Shown here piece after piece: positions 1-8,430 of a stretch of 64,000 bases of DNA. Source of the DNA: Arthrobacter sp. NtRootA1 (GTDB lineage: Bacteria > Actinomycetota > Actinomycetes > Actinomycetales > Micrococcaceae); the NCBI RefSeq assembly GCF_019976975.1, contig NZ_AP024630.1, forward strand, positions 1,674,001-1,738,000, given 5' to 3'. Position numbers and translations under genes: made by a program. Within the stretch, counting starts at the first letter, position 1. Every line of letters begins with the position of its first letter. The notes below the pieces were generated by a model. The model was given only the letters and a program-made list of their open reading frames with translations, was not told where the DNA came from and searched no databases.

Positions 1-349
1 CAACAAAGCCGGAATCCGCCGCTTCGGCGAAGCAACGGTTCCTTTGGACGAAGCCTTGGCGCACGCTGTCGTGGATGTTTCGGGCCGCCCGTATCTGGTG
101 CACGGAGGAGAACCCGCAGGGCAGGAGTACCACCTGATCGGCGGCCACTTCACGGGTTCGCTGACCCGCCACGTCTTTGAGGCCATCACATTGCACGCCG
201 GTATCTGCCTGCACATGAACGTTCTTGCAGGCCGCGATCCCCACCACATCGTCGAGGCCCAATTCAAAGCCTTTGCCCGGGCTCTTCGCTCGGCAGTGGA
301 GTCGGATCCCCGCGTCGAGGGCATCCCATCCACCAAGGGCGCGCTATGA
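1..349 (+). CDS. hisB: Imidazoleglycerol-phosphate dehydratase, C-terminal part (5' end outside window)
   Basis: This is the last 115 residues of the enzyme that dehydrates imidazole glycerol phosphate to imidazole acetol phosphate in histidine synthesis. The reading frame is open from base 2, giving [19 protein letters not shown], a hallmark of the family. The Mn-binding [17 protein letters not shown] segment follows near the C-terminus. The stop codon overlaps the hisH start in an ATGA arrangement, which suggests translational coupling. No bifunctional phosphatase domain can be judged because the N-terminus is missing. Identification is by motif and by the hisH-priA neighbourhood. Confidence 0.96.
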   Translation, partial: NKAGIRRFGEATVPLDEALAHAVVDVSGRPYLVHGGEPAGQEYHLIGGHFTGSLTRHVFEAITLHAGICLHMNVLAGRDPHHIVEAQFKAFARALRSAVESDPRVEGIPSTKGAL

Positions 350-1107
350 GCGGGCAAATCCTGAAGGACGGTGCGGTTACTGACGCTTCGGCTACCGTCA
401 AGCCGGAGTCGCCGGAAGGCAAGCCCACGGTTACGGTGCTGGACTACGGTTCAGGCAATGTCCGTTCGGCCGTTCGCGCCCTGGAACGGGCAGGCGCCGA
501 GGTGGTTCTCAGCTCCAAGCCTGAGGACGTGCTGAATGCCGACGGGCTGCTGGTCCCCGGCGTGGGTGCCTTTGAAACAGTGATGAGGGAACTCAAGGCC
601 GTCGATGCGATCCGCATGATTGGCCGACGCGTTGCGGGTGGACGGCCGGTCCTGGCAATCTGCGTTGGGCTGCAGGTGCTCTTCGAAGCGGGAGTCGAAC
701 ATGGAACCGAGTCCGAGGGCATGGCTGAGTGGCCGGGCAAGGTTGAACTCCTGCCCGCCCCCGTGGTTCCCCACATGGGTTGGAACACGGTGGACGTGCC
801 TGAAGGGTCCAAGCTTTTCGCAGGAGTCGAGCAGGAACGCTTCTACTTCGTTCACTCATACGGCGTGCAGGATTGGAACTTCGACGTCGTTCAGCCCCGG
901 ATGGCTCCACCTTTGGTGACGTGGTCCGAGCACGGTGCCCGCTTTATCGCTGCTGTTGAAAATGGCCCCCTGTGCGCAACGCAGTTCCACCCCGAGAAAT
1001 CCGGAGACGCCGGGGCACGCCTCCTGCGCAACTGGGTGGACGGGCTTCGCAAGCCTGCATCCAAGGTGGCACAGGCTCCGGCAGCGGACGATCGTGGTGC
1101 AGCCTAA
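346..1107 (+). CDS. hisH: Imidazole glycerol phosphate synthase, glutaminase subunit
   Basis: This 253-residue class I glutamine amidotransferase supplies ammonia to HisF for ring closure in histidine synthesis. The core starts at [19 protein letters not shown] (about residue 28). The nucleophile Cys lies in [12 protein letters not shown], and HMGWN, FVHSYG and the catalytic His/Glu in QFHPEKSG follow. The first roughly 27 residues are an unconserved polar extension. The chosen ATG overlaps the hisB stop by four bases, which favours it over a start closer to the core. The C-terminus has a short Ala-rich tail. The partner hisF is not in this window. Confidence 0.96.
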   Translation: MSGQILKDGAVTDASATVKPESPEGKPTVTVLDYGSGNVRSAVRALERAGAEVVLSSKPEDVLNADGLLVPGVGAFETVMRELKAVDAIRMIGRRVAGGRPVLAICVGLQVLFEAGVEHGTESEGMAEWPGKVELLPAPVVPHMGWNTVDVPEGSKLFAGVEQERFYFVHSYGVQDWNFDVVQPRMAPPLVTWSEHGARFIAAVENGPLCATQFHPEKSGDAGARLLRNWVDGLRKPASKVAQAPAADDRGAA

Positions 1108-1266
1108 GTGTGGTCTGTAGTGCTTATGGGCCTTGCCGGCGTGCTGGTGGGTGGAGGTATCTCTTTCCACCAGCAGAAGAAGCCACTGTGGGTTTCCGTT
1201 TCCTTCTATGTACTGGCGGGGATGTCCCTGCTTGCCGCCTATCTCCTGACGCTGCCGGGCAACTGA
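1108..1266 (+). CDS. Small two-helix membrane protein inside the his operon
   Basis: A GTG directly after the hisH stop opens a 52-codon frame that ends 34 bases before priA. The peptide begins [19 protein letters not shown]. It has a hydrophobic segment (residues 2-19), a short HQQKKP loop and a second hydrophobic segment (about 25-48), so it looks like a helical hairpin in the cytoplasmic membrane. It has no ribosome binding site of its own beyond the end of hisH, so coupled translation is likely. Function is unknown to me. Its position between two histidine biosynthesis genes suggests co-transcription, not necessarily a role in histidine synthesis. A non-coding spacer is the alternative, but the sustained hydrophobicity and exact fit argue for a gene. 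Confidence 0.68.
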   Translation: MWSVVLMGLAGVLVGGGISFHQQKKPLWVSVSFYVLAGMSLLAAYLLTLPGN

Positions 1267-1300
1267 ACGCCTCGCGTCCCCATCAACTCCTAGGACACAC

Positions 1301-2044
1301 ATGACCACCTCTGCCCAGTCCGTTCTGGAACTCCTCCCCGCCGTCGACATCGTTGATGGCCAGGCTGTCCGTCTGCTGCAAGGAGAGGCAGGTTCGGAAA
1401 CCAGCTACGGCACGCCTTTGGAAGCTGCCTTGAACTGGCAGAACGCCGGTGCTGAGTGGGTGCACATGGTGGACCTCGACGCCGCTTTTGGCCGCGGCAA
1501 CAACGCGGACCTCATCAGCGAGGTCGTCTCCCAGCTCAACGTCAAGGTTGAGTTGTCCGGCGGTCTGCGGGATGACGAGTCGCTGGAACGCGCCCTGGAA
1601 TTGGGCGTGGAGCGGGTGAACCTCGGTACGGCAGCATTGGAGAACCCTGAGTGGACACGGCGCGCCATTGACCGCTTCGGCGACAAGATCGCCGTCGGCC
1701 TCGATGTCCGTGGTACCACTCTGGCTGGTCGTGGCTGGACCAAAGAAGGCGGCGACCTCTGGGAAGTTCTTGCCCGACTGGAGGACGCTGGCTGCGCACG
1801 CTACGTGGTCACCGATGTCACCAAAGACGGAACGCTGCAGGGACCGAACGTCGACTTGCTGCGCCAGATGGTGCAGAAAACGGGCAAACCCGTGGTGGCT
1901 TCAGGCGGCATCTCCAGCCTTGAGGATCTTCGCGTGCTCCGCCAACTCGTGCCCTTGGGCGTCGAGGGTGCGATTGTTGGCAAAGCCCTTTATGCAGGCG
2001 CTTTCACTTTGCCCGAAGCCCTGGATGTAGCCGGTCGTCGCTGA
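1301..2044 (+). CDS. priA: Phosphoribosyl isomerase A (HisA/TrpF bifunctional type)
   Basis: This 247-residue (beta/alpha)8 barrel isomerises ProFAR in histidine synthesis. In actinobacteria the same enzyme usually also serves as phosphoribosylanthranilate isomerase for tryptophan. Visible motifs are [15 protein letters not shown] (acid at Asp16), VELSGGLRD, the [13 protein letters not shown] segment (residues 171-183) carrying the second catalytic Asp, and the phosphate-binding [11 protein letters not shown]. Whether TrpF activity is present is inferred from the lineage and cannot be proved from motifs alone. The stop overlaps the next ATG by one base (TGATG). Confidence 0.93.
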   Translation: MTTSAQSVLELLPAVDIVDGQAVRLLQGEAGSETSYGTPLEAALNWQNAGAEWVHMVDLDAAFGRGNNADLISEVVSQLNVKVELSGGLRDDESLERALELGVERVNLGTAALENPEWTRRAIDRFGDKIAVGLDVRGTTLAGRGWTKEGGDLWEVLARLEDAGCARYVVTDVTKDGTLQGPNVDLLRQMVQKTGKPVVASGGISSLEDLRVLRQLVPLGVEGAIVGKALYAGAFTLPEALDVAGRR

Positions 2045-2973
2045 TGGCTGCTTCACGTCCCACAGATTCCGGCCCGGAGAACCACCCGGGGAACCGCGAT
2101 GCCGGACGACGCGAACTTCCAGGCCATATTGCCGCTGCCCTGGCCGGCGCCGGCGGTGCTACCGACTCGGCGGGGCAACCTTGGGAAGGCCGGAGCCTGA
2201 CTGGTGACGATGCCAGGATCCACAATTTCGAAGACGACGACGGCAGTGCCGACCCCGGTTACCTCGCCGCCGTTGATGCACTGCTGAACGGGACGGGCAG
2301 TGAGGCGGAGGTCCTGGCTTCACTCGCTACCGCCCGGGTTTTCGTTCCCGTGGTAGCCCAGCTCGCCGAGGAAGCCGAAGGCGTTGACGGGCTGCACGCG
2401 GACAAGCAGGCCGATATGGCATTAGTCACACTTAAGGCGCCTGATGGCCGGAAGGCAATGCCGGTGTTCACCACGGCCGCCGCTCTTGAATCGTGGCATG
2501 CAGAGGCCCGGCCCGTAGCTGTTTATGCGGCAAGGGCGGCCCTTTCGGCTGTTTCCGAAGGCGCACAATTGTTGGTGCTGGACCCCGGTTCGGCGTTCAC
2601 CTTCGTGGTTCGGCGGCCAGCCATGTGGGCGTTGGCGCAGCAGCGGGACTGGACGCCGTCATACCTTGATGATCAACTGGAGTCTGCTCTCGCTTCACAG
2701 GCCGAGGCGTTTCCGGCGGTGCGCCGGCTCGAAACACAGGCCGGTGGTGGTGTCGCCTCCCTGACTGCGGACGGCCGCACGGTCCCGGGCGGAGGCGCTG
2801 GCCCGGAACTGCGGATAGTGCTCTTCCTTGAGGACGGACTCGATGCCGCCGCCGTCCAATCGCTGGTGGCTGACCTGAACGAGGCGTGGGCACAGGTGGA
2901 ATCGTTTGCCGAGGGCGTCGATTCCGTTGAAGTAAAACTGCAACGTGCGGCACAGGAGCCTGGGCGGCACTAA
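2044..2973 (+). CDS. SseB-domain protein
   Basis: This is a 309-residue soluble protein. Residues 1-65 are Gly/Ala/Asp-rich and probably disordered. The body (about 70-190) reads like the SseB N-terminal domain found widely in actinobacteria: DALLNGTGSEAEVLASLA, then FVPVVAQLAEE, a KAMPVFTTAAALESW segment and LVLDPGSAFTFVVRR. A C-terminal half (about 200-305) contains ELRIVLFLEDGLDAA. The domain is named after an unrelated-context secretion protein; nothing here suggests type III secretion. The function is unknown. It is translationally coupled to priA, so it is probably expressed with the his genes. Confidence 0.78.
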   Translation: MAASRPTDSGPENHPGNRDAGRRELPGHIAAALAGAGGATDSAGQPWEGRSLTGDDARIHNFEDDDGSADPGYLAAVDALLNGTGSEAEVLASLATARVFVPVVAQLAEEAEGVDGLHADKQADMALVTLKAPDGRKAMPVFTTAAALESWHAEARPVAVYAARAALSAVSEGAQLLVLDPGSAFTFVVRRPAMWALAQQRDWTPSYLDDQLESALASQAEAFPAVRRLETQAGGGVASLTADGRTVPGGGAGPELRIVLFLEDGLDAAAVQSLVADLNEAWAQVESFAEGVDSVEVKLQRAAQEPGRH

Positions 2974-3026
2974 CGGCAGTACCCGTCCACCGGGGACTGC
3001 CCTGGGGGAACAAGAGGAATTAGCCC

Positions 3027-4331
3027 GTGAATTTCGCTCTCTACAAAGAGATGCTGTCCATTCGCCCTGTCCGGCGGCTCCTGCTGGTGGGCATGATCGC
3101 CCGCATTCCGCATTCGGCGGCGGGCGTGCTCCTGACGTTGCACATTGTCCTGTCACTGGGGGAGGGCTACGCCGCCGCGGGTGCCGCTGCCGCCGTCATG
3201 ACCATAGGCATTGCCTTGGGGGCGCCCTGGCGTGGTCGGCGCGTGGACATGGTGGGCCTGCGTAAGGCGCTGATCCCATCCGTCATCTCGGAAACAGTGA
3301 TTTGGTCCATTGTTCCGCACGTCCCTTACGCCTGGCTGCTTCCCTTGGTCTTCGTGGGTGGCTTGTTCACATTGCCGATCTTTAGCGTCGTTCGTCAATC
3401 GTTGGGCGTCATGGTGGACGGAGACCAGCGACGCTCGGCGTTTGCGCTCGATTCCATCGCCACTGAGTTCGTGTTCATGATAGGTCCCGCCGTTGGCGCG
3501 ATCGTCGCCACCAGCGGCTTCTCGGCCGTGGGGCTTACCGCGGTGGGCATTTCTGTTTCCGTGGCTGGCCTGTTTTTGATCTGGTTCAACCCTCCCACCC
3601 GCAGCGATGCCAATTGCAGTCCGGAGGAATCCGCGGCACGGGCGGCTGCGGACCTTGCCGCTGCCGAGGCGGCAATGGTGGCCTCCGCGCCAGGCCACGT
3701 GCAGGAGGCGGCCTCTGAAATGGCGCCGGCAGCCACGTCCCGCACAGCTGGACTTCGGAAGCGCGTGGCCCGCAATTTCACCTGGTTTACGGTTTCCGTA
3801 GCGGCACTTTTCGCCGTAGCTGCGGGATCGGGGATGGTACTTAGCGGCTCGGATGTCAGTATTGTTGGCCTGTTGGAGCGCGGGGGCCACCAAAACGAGA
3901 TCGGCATCGTTTTCTTTTTCTGGTGTGCGGCATCGGTTGTGGGCGGACTCATCTACGGCGCAATGAATCGTTCGGTCTCTCCCATGCTGCTGTTGTTGGG
4001 CATGGCCGCGCTCACCATCCCGATGGGTTTCGCACACGATACCTGGACGCTGGCGGTGCTCTCGATTCTCCCTGGCCTTCTTTGCGCTCCGGTGTTGTCG
4101 GCGTCATCGGAAAAGGTGGCGGACCTCGTAGATGAGGAACGCCGCGGCGAGGCCATGGGCTGGTACGGATCCGCGCTGACGGCCGGGATTGCCTTCGGCG
4201 CGCCCCTTGCCGGGATATTTATTGACACTGTGGGGCCGTCCGGAGGTTTTGCCTCCGTCGGCTTTGCAGGAGTCGTACTTTGCATCGCGGGCTTCGCCCT
4301 CATGTCCAGGCGTCGGCGCGCCCGGGTGTAG
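3027..4331 (+). CDS. MFS transporter
   Basis: This 434-residue integral membrane protein has about twelve hydrophobic segments split 6+6 by an Ala/Glu-rich cytoplasmic loop (about residues 200-245). The N-half has the shape of a major facilitator fold, with APWRGRRVDMVGLRKAL as the loop between TM2 and TM3. The substrate cannot be named; proteins of this type are usually drug or sugar exporters. The GTG start is preceded by AGAGGA at a good distance. It lies 53 bases after the SseB gene on the same strand, and a perfect inverted repeat follows it. Confidence 0.85.
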   Translation: MNFALYKEMLSIRPVRRLLLVGMIARIPHSAAGVLLTLHIVLSLGEGYAAAGAAAAVMTIGIALGAPWRGRRVDMVGLRKALIPSVISETVIWSIVPHVPYAWLLPLVFVGGLFTLPIFSVVRQSLGVMVDGDQRRSAFALDSIATEFVFMIGPAVGAIVATSGFSAVGLTAVGISVSVAGLFLIWFNPPTRSDANCSPEESAARAAADLAAAEAAMVASAPGHVQEAASEMAPAATSRTAGLRKRVARNFTWFTVSVAALFAVAAGSGMVLSGSDVSIVGLLERGGHQNEIGIVFFFWCAASVVGGLIYGAMNRSVSPMLLLLGMAALTIPMGFAHDTWTLAVLSILPGLLCAPVLSASSEKVADLVDEERRGEAMGWYGSALTAGIAFGAPLAGIFIDTVGPSGGFASVGFAGVVLCIAGFALMSRRRRARV

Positions 4332-4409
4332 CTCCGGCGTCGCTAATTCTTCGGGGCCGTAATCCCAGTGATCCATAAACCCACTGAGCCGTAATACCAG
4401 TGACTAACG

Positions 4410-4449
4410 ACGACGGCGGCCCGACCACATGTGGTCGGGCCGCCGTCGT
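4410..4449. terminator. Perfect 20-bp inverted repeat between convergent genes
   Basis: The 40 bases form an uninterrupted palindrome centred on CACATGTG, giving a 20-bp GC-rich stem. It lies between the ends of the MFS gene (+) and the DUF1844 gene (-), so it could end transcription from both sides. There is only a modest T-tract (ATTTT, about 4454-4458) on the plus side. Confidence 0.7.
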
Positions 4450-4471
4450 AGGTATTTTGGGCAGTTCCTGG

Positions 4472-4876
4472 CTAGTTCACAGGCCCGGTGAACTTCTCGC
4501 CCGGGCCTTTGCCCGGTGCGTCAGGGATAAGGGAGGCTTCGCGGAATGCCAACTGGAGGGAGCGCAGTCCATCACGCAAGGGCCCGGCATGCTGCGAACC
4601 GATTTCGGGGGCTGCCGCCGTTACGAGGCCAGCCAGTGCAGTGATGAGCTTGCGGGCCTCGTCGAGGTCTTTGAGGTCTTCTGCGTTGGGGTCATCGGCA
4701 AGGCCGACTTTCACAGCGGCGGCGCTCATCAGGTGGACCGCGCCGGTGGTGATGACTTCTACTGCCGGAACTTCCGCGATGTCACGGATCTGCTGGGAAA
4801 CCCCGGCGTCGGCTGCGGTGGCCGTGGCTGTGTCCTCGGAGTAGGAGTTGCGCGAATTGCTGTCTTCAGTGCTCAT
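4472..4876 (-). CDS. DUF1844 family protein
   Basis: This small cytoplasmic protein has 134 residues from the chosen ATG. After a polar N-terminus it has the conserved core IRDIAEVPAVEVITTGAV, HLMSAAAVKVGL and DEARKLITALAGLVT typical of DUF1844. The function of the family is unknown. It is often found beside infC in actinobacteria, as here, but divergently oriented. The frame is open to 4942, giving an alternative 156-residue form. I prefer 4876 because MSTEDSNSRNSY looks like the usual family start. No clear ribosome binding site precedes either start. Confidence 0.8.
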   Translation of the reverse strand: MSTEDSNSRNSYSEDTATATAADAGVSQQIRDIAEVPAVEVITTGAVHLMSAAAVKVGLADDPNAEDLKDLDEARKLITALAGLVTAAAPEIGSQHAGPLRDGLRSLQLAFREASLIPDAPGKGPGEKFTGPVN

Positions 4877-4966
4877 ACTGGTAAGCTTGTCACAGACCGA
4901 CTGGAAGTCGTTATTCGCATTAAATGCTCCCGCCGCGTGCAATGTGCGCTTGGCGGGTTATTTCTG

Positions 4967-5215
4967 TAGAATTGATTTTCAGTTTGCAAGCGGAGTTCTC
5001 TCCCACCCGCGTCAGCCGTTTTCCCTTCGGGGAACAGGATTCCTTCACGGAACAAGAGGTTGCCGGGTACTGGTCGGACACCCGGAGGCGTAGCCTCTGG
5101 AGTGCGTGCACCCTTCAAAGGAGCACACCCGATCCTTGAGGCCTTCGATTGCACCAGCAATTGGAGGCCTTCTCTATTTGCCGGTGAAACTCACCACAAC
5201 CACAGGAGCTTTAAC
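4967..5215 (+). promoter_or_regulatory. infC promoter and structured 5' leader
   Basis: A -10-like TAGAAT lies at 4967-4972, preceded directly by TG; I see no good -35. The roughly 240-base leader that follows contains no gene. It holds a UUCG-capped hairpin (TTCCC-TTCG-GGGAA, about 5022-5035) and a 14-bp stem at 5139-5170 with an ACCA loop, the latter about 45 bases before the AUU start. The second hairpin is followed by TCTCTATTTG, only weakly T-rich, so it could be an attenuator or a protein-binding structure. infC operons in other phyla are controlled by L20 binding to such leaders; applying that here is inference. Confidence 0.55.
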
Positions 5216-6277
5216 ATTAGCGAGCCAAGAATCAATGAGCGTATCCGCGTCCCCGAGGTGCGGCTGGTCGGCCCTGCCGGCGAACAGGTAGGAATCGTCC
5301 GCATCGAGGACGCCCTGCGTCTTGCTGCCGAATCCGATCTCGATCTCGTTGAAGTTGCCCCGCAGGCTAAGCCTCCTGTTTGCAAGTTGATGGACTTCGG
5401 CAAGTACAAGTACGAAGCTGCCGTGAAGGCGCGTGAGGCCCGCAAGAACCAGACCAACACGGTTCTGAAGGAAATCCGTTTCCGCCTCAAGATCGACAAG
5501 CACGACTACGAAACCAAGCGCGGACATGCACTTCGCTTCCTCGGTGCAGGTGACAAGGTCAAGGCAATGATCCAGTTCCGCGGCCGCGAACAGCAGCGTC
5601 CAGAGATGGGCATCCGCCTGCTTCAGAAGTTTGCTGAAGACGTCGCAGAGGTGGGCATTGTTGAATCCAGCCCTCGCATCGATGGCCGCAACATGGTCAT
5701 GGTGATCGGCCCGCTGAAGAACAAGGCCGAAGCCAAGGCAGAAGCCCGGCGTGCAGCCCAGCGTGCCGAAGCCAAGGCCCAGAACGAGGCCAAGGCATCC
5801 GGACGCGTGGACACCACAGGTGACCAGGCTCCGCTGACGCAGACCCTGGGCGACCTTCTGCCCGCAGGCCTGCTCGCTTCCGAAGAAGAGCCCAAGCAGG
5901 AAGCCGTGGACGCTCCCGAGGCTGAAACCCCCGTTGCTGAAGAGGCACCGGTTGTTGAAGAAGCCGAGGAAGCACCGGTAGCTGAAGAAGCACCCGTCGT
6001 CGAAGAGGCCCCGGTTGTTGAGGAAGCTCCTGTAGTCGAAGAAGCACCCGTGGTTGAGAAAGCCCCGGTTGTGGAGGCTGCACCGGCGGAGAAAGCACCG
6101 GCCCCCAAGGCAGCTCCCGCACCGGCAGCTCCGAAGGCAGCTGTTCCTGCAGCTGCCCCGAAGCCTGCAGTTCCCTCGGCTCCGAAGCCCGTCGCCAAGC
6201 CGGCAGCTCCCAAGCCGGCAGCTCGGCCCGCAGCTCCCAAGGCTGCGCCGAAGCCTGCATCACGCAAGACCAACTAG
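5216..6277 (+). CDS. infC: Translation initiation factor IF-3 with long C-terminal tail
   Basis: IF-3 binds the 30S subunit and checks start-codon pairing. I place the start at ATT (5216), seven bases after AGGAG, because [19 protein letters not shown] is the usual IF-3 beginning. Non-canonical AUU starts are known to let IF-3 repress its own translation. The upstream in-frame ATG at 5240 lies inside the conserved domain and the frame opening at 5060 reads through leader RNA, so neither fits. Residues 1-75 are the N-domain, 85-169 the C-domain. Residues 170-353 form an extra tail: a charged Ala/Lys helix, then repeated EEAPVV units, then Ala/Pro/Lys-rich sequence. Escherichia coli IF-3 is about 180 residues. 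Confidence 0.95.
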   Translation: MSEPRINERIRVPEVRLVGPAGEQVGIVRIEDALRLAAESDLDLVEVAPQAKPPVCKLMDFGKYKYEAAVKAREARKNQTNTVLKEIRFRLKIDKHDYETKRGHALRFLGAGDKVKAMIQFRGREQQRPEMGIRLLQKFAEDVAEVGIVESSPRIDGRNMVMVIGPLKNKAEAKAEARRAAQRAEAKAQNEAKASGRVDTTGDQAPLTQTLGDLLPAGLLASEEEPKQEAVDAPEAETPVAEEAPVVEEAEEAPVAEEAPVVEEAPVVEEAPVVEEAPVVEKAPVVEAAPAEKAPAPKAAPAPAAPKAAVPAAAPKPAVPSAPKPVAKPAAPKPAARPAAPKAAPKPASRKTN

Positions 6278-6396
6278 TTCAACGCCCCGGAGGTCCTGAC
6301 CTCCAACGGCAAGCAACCAGCACGCCGGCCCTCGTAGGCCGGCTGCACGAAAGAACTGCGGACTTTGTCCGTGGATACGTAAGGAGATCGGTCCCC

Positions 6397-6591
6397 ATGC
6401 CGAAGATGAAGACCCACAGCGGTGCTAAGAAGCGCTTCAAGCTGACCGGCACCGGCAAGCTGAAGCGTCAGCAGGCCAACCGCCGCCACTACCTGGAGCA
6501 CAAGTCCTCCACGCTGACCCGTCGCCTCGCCGGCGACAAGATCGTCTTCAAGGGCGATGCCAAGGTCATCAAGAAGATGCTCGGCGTCTAA
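6397..6591 (+). CDS. rpmI: 50S ribosomal protein L35
   Basis: A 64-residue, Lys/Arg-rich protein beginning [20 protein letters not shown], which is the L35 signature. Length and composition are normal for the family. It sits between infC and rplT as in nearly all bacteria. The ribosome binding site is AAGGAG about ten bases before the ATG. Confidence 0.98.
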   Translation: MPKMKTHSGAKKRFKLTGTGKLKRQQANRRHYLEHKSSTLTRRLAGDKIVFKGDAKVIKKMLGV

Positions 6592-6710
6592 GTTCCAAGT
6601 TCTTTGGTTGCTGCCATCCGGTAGCGGCCGACTACACCAAAAGCCTTCTCAGGCCGGCCGGATCTCCGGCAGTAGCAGCTTGGGATAAAGATTTCTGAAG
6701 GAGTACGCAC

Positions 6711-7391
6711 GTGGCACGTGTGAAGCGGGCGGTAAACGCCCACAAGAAGCGCCGGGTTATCCTCGAACGCGCCAAGGGTTACCGCGGTCAGCGTTCGCGC
6801 CTGTACCGCAAGGCCAAAGAGCAGCTGCTGCACTCGTTTGTGTACAGCTACGGCGACCGCCGTAAGAAGAAGGGCGACTTCCGCCGCCTCTGGATCCAGC
6901 GCATCAACGCTGCATCCCGCGCCAACGGCCTCACCTACAACCGCCTGATCCAGGGCCTGAAGGCCGCTGAGGTTGAGGTTGACCGCCGTATGCTGGCCGA
7001 ACTGGCTGTTTCGGACGCCAACGCATTCGCCGCTCTGGTGAACATTGCCAAGGCTGCCCTCCCGGCCGACACGTCTGCTCCGGCTGCCAAGGCCGAGGTT
7101 GCCGCACCGAAGGCTGCCAAGGTTGCTCCCGCTGCTGCTACCGCAACGGCTGTCAAGGCTTCTGTCTCCGAGAAGCCCGCTATCGATGGCGCTATTGCTG
7201 CCGTTGACGGCGAAGGTGCTCCGGAAGGCCACGCCATCAAGGGCAACGCCGAGTCCAAGAAGTACCACGTACCGGGTTCCACTTGGTACGAGAACACTGC
7301 TGCAGAATACTGGTTCTCCACGGTTGAGGCTGCAAAGGCTGCTGGCTTCGAGCCGGCCGGCGGCGAAGCCCGCCAGCAGATCAAGAACTAG
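6711..7391 (+). CDS. rplT: 50S ribosomal protein L20 with extra C-terminal domain
   Basis: Residues 1-118 are a standard L20 ([57 protein letters not shown]), needed early in 50S assembly. L20 usually ends near residue 120; here the frame continues to 226. Residues 121-166 are an Ala/Pro/Lys linker. Residues 171-216 form a compact motif, [17 protein letters not shown] then [20 protein letters not shown] and GFEP. It resembles a small domain that recent actinobacterial annotation calls the sunset domain and, more distantly, Ada-type YHxPGC folds that have lost their cysteines. The GTG start follows GAAGGAG. The extension continues in frame without a stop, so I see no sign of a sequencing fusion. 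Confidence 0.95.
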   Translation: MARVKRAVNAHKKRRVILERAKGYRGQRSRLYRKAKEQLLHSFVYSYGDRRKKKGDFRRLWIQRINAASRANGLTYNRLIQGLKAAEVEVDRRMLAELAVSDANAFAALVNIAKAALPADTSAPAAKAEVAAPKAAKVAPAAATATAVKASVSEKPAIDGAIAAVDGEGAPEGHAIKGNAESKKYHVPGSTWYENTAAEYWFSTVEAAKAAGFEPAGGEARQQIKN

Positions 7392-7404
7392 TCGCAACTG
7401 CCAC

Positions 7405-7410
7405 TAAAGT
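7405..7410 (+). promoter_or_regulatory. -10 box (TAAAGT) of a leaderless promoter for the rRNA methylase
   Basis: TAAAGT ends seven bases before the ATG at 7418, and no ribosome binding site is visible. Transcription would start at or next to the start codon. Confidence 0.5.
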
Positions 7411-7417
7411 TCTTTGT

Positions 7418-8338
7418 ATGAACGAAACCGGGCGCCCGCAAGACTTTCCGATGACCAACCCCCGAGCAGATCGGGTGAGGGACGTTGCAAAGCTTGCCGG
7501 GCGCCCGGCCCGTTTAAAGCGCGGCCGTTTCCTGGCTGAGGGTCCACAGGCGGTTCGCGAGGCTTTGACCCTGCACCGGGAACGTACTGCGGCAGGCGGT
7601 TCCGCCGTCGTGCATGAAGTCTTTGCGAGCGAGGCATGCCTGGAGCGGCTCCCGGAACTCGCGGACCTTGCAGAAGGAACACATCTTCGGCTGGCCAGCG
7701 ACGACGTCCTGGCCGCCATGGCGGACACCGTCAACCCGCAGGGCATTGTTGCCGTGTGTAGTTTCGTGGATGTCAGCCTCGAATCGGTGCTCGACGCCGG
7801 TCCTCGCCTTATCGCCGTCATGTGCCAGGTCCGGGACCCCGGCAACGCAGGGACCGTTTTGCGCGCGGCCGACGCCGCAGGTGCCGACGCCGTGATCCTG
7901 ACCGGCTCAAGCGTGGACATATACAACCCCAAGGCGGTACGGTCCACGGCCGGTTCGTTGTTCCACCTGCCCGTGGTCCTGGGGGCTGACGTTGAAGATC
8001 TTGTCGCGCGCTGCCGGGAACAGGGCATAGGGGTCCTGGCTGCAGACGGCTACGGGACTGTCAACCTGGACCAGCTCCAGGACGAGAATGCTGCCCGGAG
8101 GCTCGGAAACGGCGATGTAGCCTCGGATTACGCCCTTGAGGCACCCACAGCCTGGTTGTTCGGGAACGAAGCGCAAGGGCTGTCCGATGCAGAACTGGCA
8201 CTCGCGGATCACCGCGTAGCCGTCCCTGTTTATGGCGCGGCCGAGAGCCTGAACCTAGGCACAGCGGCCACAGTTTGCCTCTATGCCAGCGCCCGTTCGC
8301 AGCAGGGCGCCCGGGTCGGGAATGTAGAAACAGCCTGA
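7418..8338 (+). CDS. TrmH/SpoU-family RNA 2'-O-methyltransferase
   Basis: This 306-residue enzyme probably methylates ribose in 23S rRNA (tsnR/rlmB-like). The N-terminal part (about 15-115) is a substrate-binding domain beginning RVRDVAKLAGRPARLKRGRF. The SPOUT domain carries the trefoil-knot motifs: VRDPGNAGTVLRAADAAG, STAGSLFHLPVV, WLFGNEAQGLSD and VPVYGAAESLNLGTAA. The last three are the family's SAM-binding motifs. It follows rplT by 26 bases, a neighbourhood shared with mycobacterial tsnR. The exact target nucleotide cannot be told from sequence. A second ATG at 7451 is possible. Confidence 0.92.
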   Translation: MNETGRPQDFPMTNPRADRVRDVAKLAGRPARLKRGRFLAEGPQAVREALTLHRERTAAGGSAVVHEVFASEACLERLPELADLAEGTHLRLASDDVLAAMADTVNPQGIVAVCSFVDVSLESVLDAGPRLIAVMCQVRDPGNAGTVLRAADAAGADAVILTGSSVDIYNPKAVRSTAGSLFHLPVVLGADVEDLVARCREQGIGVLAADGYGTVNLDQLQDENAARRLGNGDVASDYALEAPTAWLFGNEAQGLSDAELALADHRVAVPVYGAAESLNLGTAATVCLYASARSQQGARVGNVETA

Positions 8339-8430
8339 CGCCCGGTACGGTATTTCTTGCAAGATCGTCACGATGACGACTCTTCCTGGCCCATTCCAAA
8401 CTTTCCCAAAACCGAAGAGGTGAAGCTTTC

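Noticed and set aside
2044..2973. SseB-domain protein as a type III secretion component
   Set aside because: The domain name is historical; there are no secretion genes, and the protein is coupled to histidine synthesis genes in an actinobacterium.
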